DNA from: Heliocidaris erythrogramma
Taxonomy: Eukaryota > Echinodermata > Echinoidea > Camarodonta > Echinometridae
DNA: 64,000 nucleotides
Assembly: GCA_025617745.1 (NCBI GenBank)
Contig: CM046867.1
Span: 24,668,705-24,732,704 of the forward strand
Direction of reading: 5' to 3'
Shown here: piece by piece, positions 59,775 through 64,000 of the stretch
Layout of the letters: each line of letters starts with the position of its first letter
Numbering within the stretch: the stretch's first letter is position 1
Notes under the pieces: generated by a model
The model's database searches: none
What the model was told of the DNA's origin: nothing
Seen by the model: the letters and a program-made list of their open reading frames with translations, nothing else
Made by a program: the position numbers and the translations under genes

Positions 59775-60011
59775 TTAATGAAAATAAAATTGCACGAGTA
59801 ACTTTGGCATATGGATGTAAATACATGGATTCAGTGTTGTCTGCAAGGGGCTTGGGTTTGATCGGGTACTGAGTTCTTGTCTGTAGGTATCACGTGCTGG
59901 ATCCTCATTTGAACACTCGGCAATGTGAAGATTGGAGTCATCAACCTGTTTAAGGGCAGAGTGTGGTTGAGCAGTATCTCGTGGTATTGGGGGCTTGCAC
60001 TGTTTGACATT
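59775..60011 (-). CDS. THAP protein gene, exon 3 (C-terminal)
   Basis: It opens after a pyrimidine-rich acceptor (CTCATTTCAG) in phase 0, matching the phase 0 donor of exon 2, and reads 78 codons to a TAA at 59775: NVKQCKPPIPRD..., ending LLVQFYFH. The segment is hydrophilic, with no known domain and no coiled coil. The whole protein would be about 168 residues, short for the family. An alternative is that this exon splices on before the stop. Confidence 0.55.
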   Translation of the reverse strand, partial: NVKQCKPPIPRDTAQPHSALKQVDDSNLHIAECSNEDPARDTYRQELSTRSNPSPLQTTLNPCIYIHMPKLLVQFYFH

Positions 60012-60499
60012 CTGAAATGAGAAGGGAGGGGAAAAGTTAATCAAAAGTAGACAGTTACAATAAAAAAATAAATATCAAGTAACAGAGTCTGATGATGGAA
60101 AATGCATGAAAAGTTTTCAACTCTGTTTCTTTATATTTATATATATATATATATATATATCAAATTAATCTTACATTTGCACAGATTTTGCAAGACAGTT
60201 GACTGCTAATCATTAGATCAACATTGGTTCAATCATTCTTTGTTACCTTAGTTCACAATCATAAAAGTTAAGAATATAATTTCGGCCCAACAAATTTACC
60301 TTTGATATTAGGAGACATCAAAAAAAAATGCATAAAATGAGAATTGCCTGTACCATTCACGTAAATATAAACAAGATTCAAATAAAAATAAATAAATAAA
60401 ATTTAAAAAAACAGCTATAAATGCATATAATATAATGTATTATTTGTATCTAAACCCTGCATGTTGTTGGTGCCACAATGTCGCATGAACATTAGTTAC

Positions 60500-60695
60500 C
60501 TTTATAAGATGTTGGGGAAAGTTGAACAGTGTTGGCACAGCATCTGAGCGGAGCCGAGTTGTCGGACCAGTACGATCGAAGCATTCCTCTGCAAAGTGGT
60601 CGCAGCATATGGACGAATACTGACCAGGTGTCCAGTTGTCTCTTCTCATGTTCACGATCCATCTCTTTAGGAGAGAACTATCACCTCTTGGAAAT
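60500..60695 (-). CDS. THAP protein gene, exon 2 (core of THAP zinc finger)
   Basis: The THAP domain is a C2CH zinc-binding DNA-binding module shared by THAP-family transcriptional regulators and P-element transposases. This 196 bp exon has a TTTCAG acceptor and a GTAACT donor. Joined to exon 1 (AG+A makes Arg) it gives FHRFP, then SSLLKRWIVNMRRDNW, YSSICCDHF (Cys 55 and His 58, the second half of C2CH) and DAVPTLF, the AVPTxF box that closes a THAP domain. All key family residues are present. The exon ends after HLIK in phase 0. Confidence 0.85.
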
Positions 60696-60896
60696 CTGAA
60701 AGTGGAAAAATAAAAACATAAGATCACAATTAATTTCTAGGAATTAATCCTAATTGAAAAGAATCTCTTTGGAAATACAAACTACATTGTCATAAATAAA
60801 TTTATTCAATTTGTCTCCAACGGCCCACAAGGGGGTGACACACGCTACTGCTGTGTGATAGGTTGCCCGGGTGCTGTGAAAAAAAAATCACAGGCG

Positions 60897-60967
60897 GAAC
60901 CGGGCGGGATTCGAACCCGCGACCTCTGGATTACTAGACCAGTGTCATAACCACTAGACCACCGGAG
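60897..60967 (-). tRNA. tRNA-like head of SINE unit 1 (AGU loop)
   Basis: D arm with GGTCTAGTGGTTATGAC, anticodon loop CTAGTAA (AGU, Thr) with U33 present, T arm GCGGG-TTCGAAT-CCCGC perfect. The acceptor stem pairs only at the inner four positions, so it is a SINE head, not a normal tRNA. It may still be picked up as tRNA-Thr by tRNA finders. Confidence 0.6.
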
Positions 60968-61162
60968 TGCCCTGAGTGATCAGGTTCAAACTATCCCAAT
61001 ATGGGGACTATCAAGTCAAAGGTATTTAATTAATCCGTCGGGTGATATAATGTCATAAATAAATTTATTCAATTTGTCTCCAACGGCCCACAAGGGGGTG
61101 ACACACGCTACTGCTGTGTGATAGGTTGCCCGGGTGCTGTGAAAAAAAAAAAATCACAGGCG

Positions 61163-61233
61163 GAACCGGGCGGGATTCGAACCCGCGACCTCTGGATTAC
61201 TAGACCAGTGTCATAACCACTAGACCACCGGAG
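61163..61233 (-). tRNA. tRNA-like head of SINE unit 2 (AGU loop)
   Basis: Identical to the head at 60897; direct repeat of that unit. Confidence 0.6.
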
Positions 61234-61592
61234 TGCCCTGAGTGATCAGGTTCAAACTATCCCAATATGGGGACTATCAAGTCAAAGGTATTTAAATAAT
61301 CCGTCGGGTGATATAATGTCATAAATAAATTTATTCAATTTGTCTCCAACGGCCCACAAGGGGGTGACACACGCTACTGCTGTGTGATAGGTTGCCCGGT
61401 TCCGCCTGTGATTTTTTTTCACAGCACCCGGGCAACCTATCACACAGCAGTAGCGTGTGTCACCCCCTTGTGGGCCGTTGGAGACAAATTGAATAAATTT
61501 ATTTATGACATTATATCACCCGACGGATTAATTAAATACCTTTGACTTGATAGTCCCCATATTGGGATAGTTTGAACCTGATCACTCAGGGC

Positions 61593-61664
61593 ACTCCGGT
61601 GGTCTAGTGGTTATGACACTGGTCTAGTAATCCAGAGGTCGCGGGTTCGAATCCCGCCCGGTTC
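61593..61664 (+). tRNA. tRNA-like head of SINE unit 3 (AGU loop, inverted)
   Basis: Same sequence on the opposite strand, in the right arm of the palindrome. Confidence 0.6.
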
Positions 61665-61896
61665 CGCCTGTGATTTTTTTTCACAGCACCCGGGCAACCT
61701 ATCACACAGCAGTAGCGTGTGTCACCCCCTTGTGGGCCGTTGGAGACAAATTGAATAAATTTATTTATGACATTATATCACCCGACGGATTAATTAAATA
61801 CAAACTACATTGTAAGAAAAATCAGAAATGTTTGATAAAGAAATAAAAGAATTGTTTAATAATTTAATTTAATCAATACATTACTTTTTAAGTTAA

Positions 61897-62332
61897 AGGG
61901 CAATCCAACCTTGGTAATAAGATGATTTGTGTGAACGCAGAAAAATAAGAAAAATAGGATGGTGAAAGTTTGAAAGAAATCGGACAAGGACTAAGAAAGT
62001 TATGGATGTTTGAAAAATGAGATCACTACATCTATGCAAATCTCAAATTGTGACATTTTTGTGGACAACTCTCCCGTTTGTCGTACACAAAAATATCATT
62101 AATTTGCAGTTTTATTTGAGGCGCTTTTACCCTCGGGGCAGTAATATATTGGAGATAGCATATTGTTAATGTAGGTCCTCATAAAAGAAAAAGATCCTAC
62201 TGAGTAGGCCCTAATACATTTTGTTATTCATTATTGCTTGTCCGATTTCGTTCAAACTTTCACCAATCTGCTTCTCTGATTTTTCCTCTTTCTTTTAAAG
62301 CAACTTGCTATTAATTAAGGTTGGATTTCACT
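61897..62332. mobile_element. 436 bp TTAA-flanked MITE
   Basis: TTAA is duplicated on both sides (61893-61896, 62333-62336). The ends are inverted over about 100 bp with divergence: left 'agggcaatccaacctt', right complement 'agtgaaatccaacctt', and both arms carry 'gtgaaagtttgaa' and 'gaaatcggacaag'. Non-coding. I recognise similar text as very common in echinoderm genomes. TTAA targets suggest a piggyBac-type transposase. Confidence 0.75.
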
Positions 62333-62336
62333 TTAA

Positions 62337-63056
62337 CATCAGAATTCAGGTCAACCTCACTAACACAATTACACCACATATTACTCATACTTCTAAGAAA
62401 ATCGACAATTAACACGTTAACGACAGCCATGACAGTGTCACTCATCTCATGACCATCGCATCTTCAGTCATGTCAGTTCAGGGAAGTCATGCCATGGAAG
62501 TGAAGAAGAGTGAAGACGTAGACTGAACTTCTGAAGCGAAGTCTTCACAATCACAGACACAGCTCACTCTGTCTTCACTGTGAGTATTAATTACTAACTT
62601 AGATTTACCTATTAGGCCTTAGAGTTACATGTCATGACCGAGTTAGAATTTCTCTCTAAAGTCTAAGTCTAACTTTACATAAATAACTGTCACAAAGTTT
62701 CACTGTCATGACCTGATGTGATGACTGAGTGTCAGTCATGTCAGTGTCACAATTTTTACTGTTCTTAAAATGGTTAAATTAGCTGCTTAGATCTCTTTAA
62801 CTATTCTGTAGGAATGTCAGAAAAGTATGAAATGGTAATATTCATTAATTTAATTAAACAAGTTATTTATCTTTACTCAATGATGAGCGATTTTCATAAG
62901 ACCACATCATGAAAACTGCAGCGAGTAATTAAAATAAAACGGTAAAATGAACAGATGGGACTACGTACTACAAAAAGCCAAGTATCACGAAGAGAGTCGA
63001 CATTGTCAAAACATCATAAATTATAACTTATTACTGAATTAATCAGATCAACTAAC
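62337..63056. other. THAP intron 1, right part
   Basis: A loose repetition of 'gtcatg' and 'tcagt' words runs from 62390 to 62760 ('cagtcatgtcagt', 'gtcagtcatgtcagtg'). No exon is seen. Confidence 0.4.
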
Positions 63057-63130
63057 CTGTGGAAAGTTTTCCCGCATCCTTTCTTCTGACGGTTAGTACA
63101 GTTATATGCCGTGCAAAACGGCATGGCCAT
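63057..63130 (-). CDS. THAP protein gene, exon 1 (start and first zinc ligands)
   Basis: It encodes MAMPFCTAYNC and TNRQKK up to TFHR. Cys 6 and Cys 11 are the first two zinc ligands of the C2CH finger. The exon ends CACAG|GTTAGT in phase 2, and joins exon 2 to give TFHRFP, the conserved THAP motif. The ATG at 63130 is chosen because both cysteines lie just downstream and THAP domains normally begin at the protein N-terminus; an in-frame ATG at 63124 (MPFC) is an equally good start by family comparison. Confidence 0.85.
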
Positions 63131-63214
63131 GAAAATTACTCAAAAGTTCATGAATAGAATCTACATGTTAAATGAATTATTGCGCTTGACGATCCGCTAT
63201 CTGAAGGACTAACC

Positions 63215-63235
63215 AAGATGGCGGATATCACGTGA
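63215..63235. promoter_or_regulatory. YY1-like site and E-box upstream of THAP gene
   Basis: AAGATGGCGG (63215-63224) matches the YY1 core, and TCACGTGA (63228-63235) is a palindromic E-box. They lie 85-105 bp upstream of the ATG on the minus strand, typical of TATA-less housekeeping promoters. No TATA box is apparent. Confidence 0.55.
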
Positions 63236-63261
63236 CCACGTACGAGCGACGGCGATAGTTT

Positions 63262-63330
63262 CGCACCCGCACAAGCCTTCTACGTCTTTTGGAGTTCTGT
63301 GGGTCTAAGGCGCTTGAACCACTGCCGCTT
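63262..63330 (-). tRNA. tRNA-like fragment, inverted relative of 58391
   Basis: On the minus strand 'ggcagtggttcaagcgcc' resembles a Leu/Ser-type D arm, followed by 'cacagaactccaaaagacgt', shared with 58391-58450. A proper T arm is missing. Confidence 0.35.
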
Positions 63331-64000
63331 GGCTTTCAAGTGCTTTGTATTCAATGAAAAGCACTAGTAAGTGGTGCATTCTCGCTCGATTCGCTCTCTT
63401 GCAATATTGGAATCGGCGTCACCTTAAAATACTATAGAGACTGCCCAACCGACAAAATCAAGCCAGCTAGTGCAGTTTCTTTACAGCGAATATTATAAGA
63501 GAAGTGCCTATTTTATTTAATCGTCTGGCTTTCGGAACATTTATTATATGGTCTGAAAACTCTCAGAATGTAGTTCCCGCAAGAGTGAAATCCTTTTGAA
63601 AGCCCCTCTTCCTTCCACGGGGTTTTAACCATTGTTTGGTTATGCTTTAAATGAGGCGTGGGATAATGTTTTTGTGACCCCCCCCCCCCCCCCCCCCCCC
63701 CCGTCCATGCGCCATAATTACAAGTATTTAGCTCTCATGATTCCAAATTCCCCCTCAAAATACTGGATCCGTGCTTGTTGCTGGGTACAGCTGCTTTTCA
63801 GCATACACGCCACAGCCAACCTTTTTTCTTAGCGTGCTCATGGTTGTACACTATACTACATTTTCGATTGTCATTTTATTTCATTATTTTCTTGTAAATT
63901 TTATGATATAATTATGTGTAAATTACATTCTTTAGCGTTTCCTGTAAAGTACAACTTACGTGTAATAATAATTAAAAATAAATGAAATGCAATAGTAACG
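63331..64000. other. Upstream flank of the THAP gene
   Basis: No gene is seen. A C run of about 25 bases lies at 63678-63702. Confidence 0.4.

Larger units (their letters stand above)
60791..61795. repeat. Nested tandem and inverted cluster of tRNA-headed SINE units
   Basis: Two direct units of about 263-266 bp (starts 60791, 61054; part of a third at 61320) run leftwards, then the sequence turns back at about 61400-61428 into a rightward unit and a partial second one. Each unit has a tRNA-like head, 'ccgcctgtgatttttttt', a body 'cacccgggcaacctatcaca' and a linker 'ttatatcacccgacggatta'. Arms are nearly identical over about 375 bp. The flanking 18 bp 'aaatacaaactacattgt' is repeated on both sides (60773-60790, 61796-61813), as for LINE-mediated insertion of the whole cluster. 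It lies in THAP intron 1. Confidence 0.85.

Overview
The window is animal nuclear DNA from a repeat-dense genome. Genes are split by introns with GT-AG splice sites, EGF-like domains sit on single phase-1 exons, and there are CR1/L2-type LINEs, a Ty3/Gypsy element, Tc1 derivatives, tRNA-headed SINEs and many short inverted-repeat elements. No bacterial features (operons, Shine-Dalgarno sites, CRISPR) are present. The repeat style, including TTAA-flanked elements ending in 'aatccaacctt' and the 'ggccgtattctgaaa' family, together with multi-EGF exons, suggests a marine deuterostome, most likely an echinoderm. That placement is inference from memory of repeat families, not a database result.

Layout. 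1-3.0 kb: AT-rich DNA with small inverted repeats and G/C homopolymer repeats. 3.0-6.6 kb (minus): a LINE with an open 1036-codon endonuclease/reverse transcriptase. 7.1-10.3 kb (plus): a broken L2-like LINE split by a 1.75 kb insertion. 10.9-12.4 and 19.9-21.3 kb: two copies of an element bounded by inverted repeats and filled with a ~150 bp tandem repeat; the second carries a possible 7SL-derived SINE. 12.7-15.9 kb (minus): three single EGF-like exons.

21.9-54.65 kb: the main feature, a tandem array holding 13 nearly identical EGF exons, all minus strand, all 111 bp, all phase 1-1. Two exon types (DINKC and DINEC) largely alternate. The array has been remodelled by transposons: an intact Gypsy element (27.0-32.7 kb), a Tc1 derivative with 268 bp arms present in three units, a SINE fragment in the same three units, and seven copies of a 245 bp element. 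With the three downstream exons these look like the inside of one large multi-EGF extracellular or membrane gene (fibropellin- or Notch-like architecture); neither end of the gene is in the window.

54.7-59.7 kb: GAT-rich microsatellite, a dispersed repeat rich in TGACGTCA sites, two tRNA-Gly-headed SINEs and low-content DNA. 59.8-63.1 kb (minus): a three-exon gene encoding a short THAP zinc-finger protein, with YY1-like and E-box motifs just upstream. Its first intron holds a nested tandem/inverted cluster of tRNA-headed units and a 436 bp TTAA-flanked element.

Only two host genes are supported: the partial multi-EGF gene and the THAP gene. Almost everything else is mobile or repetitive.
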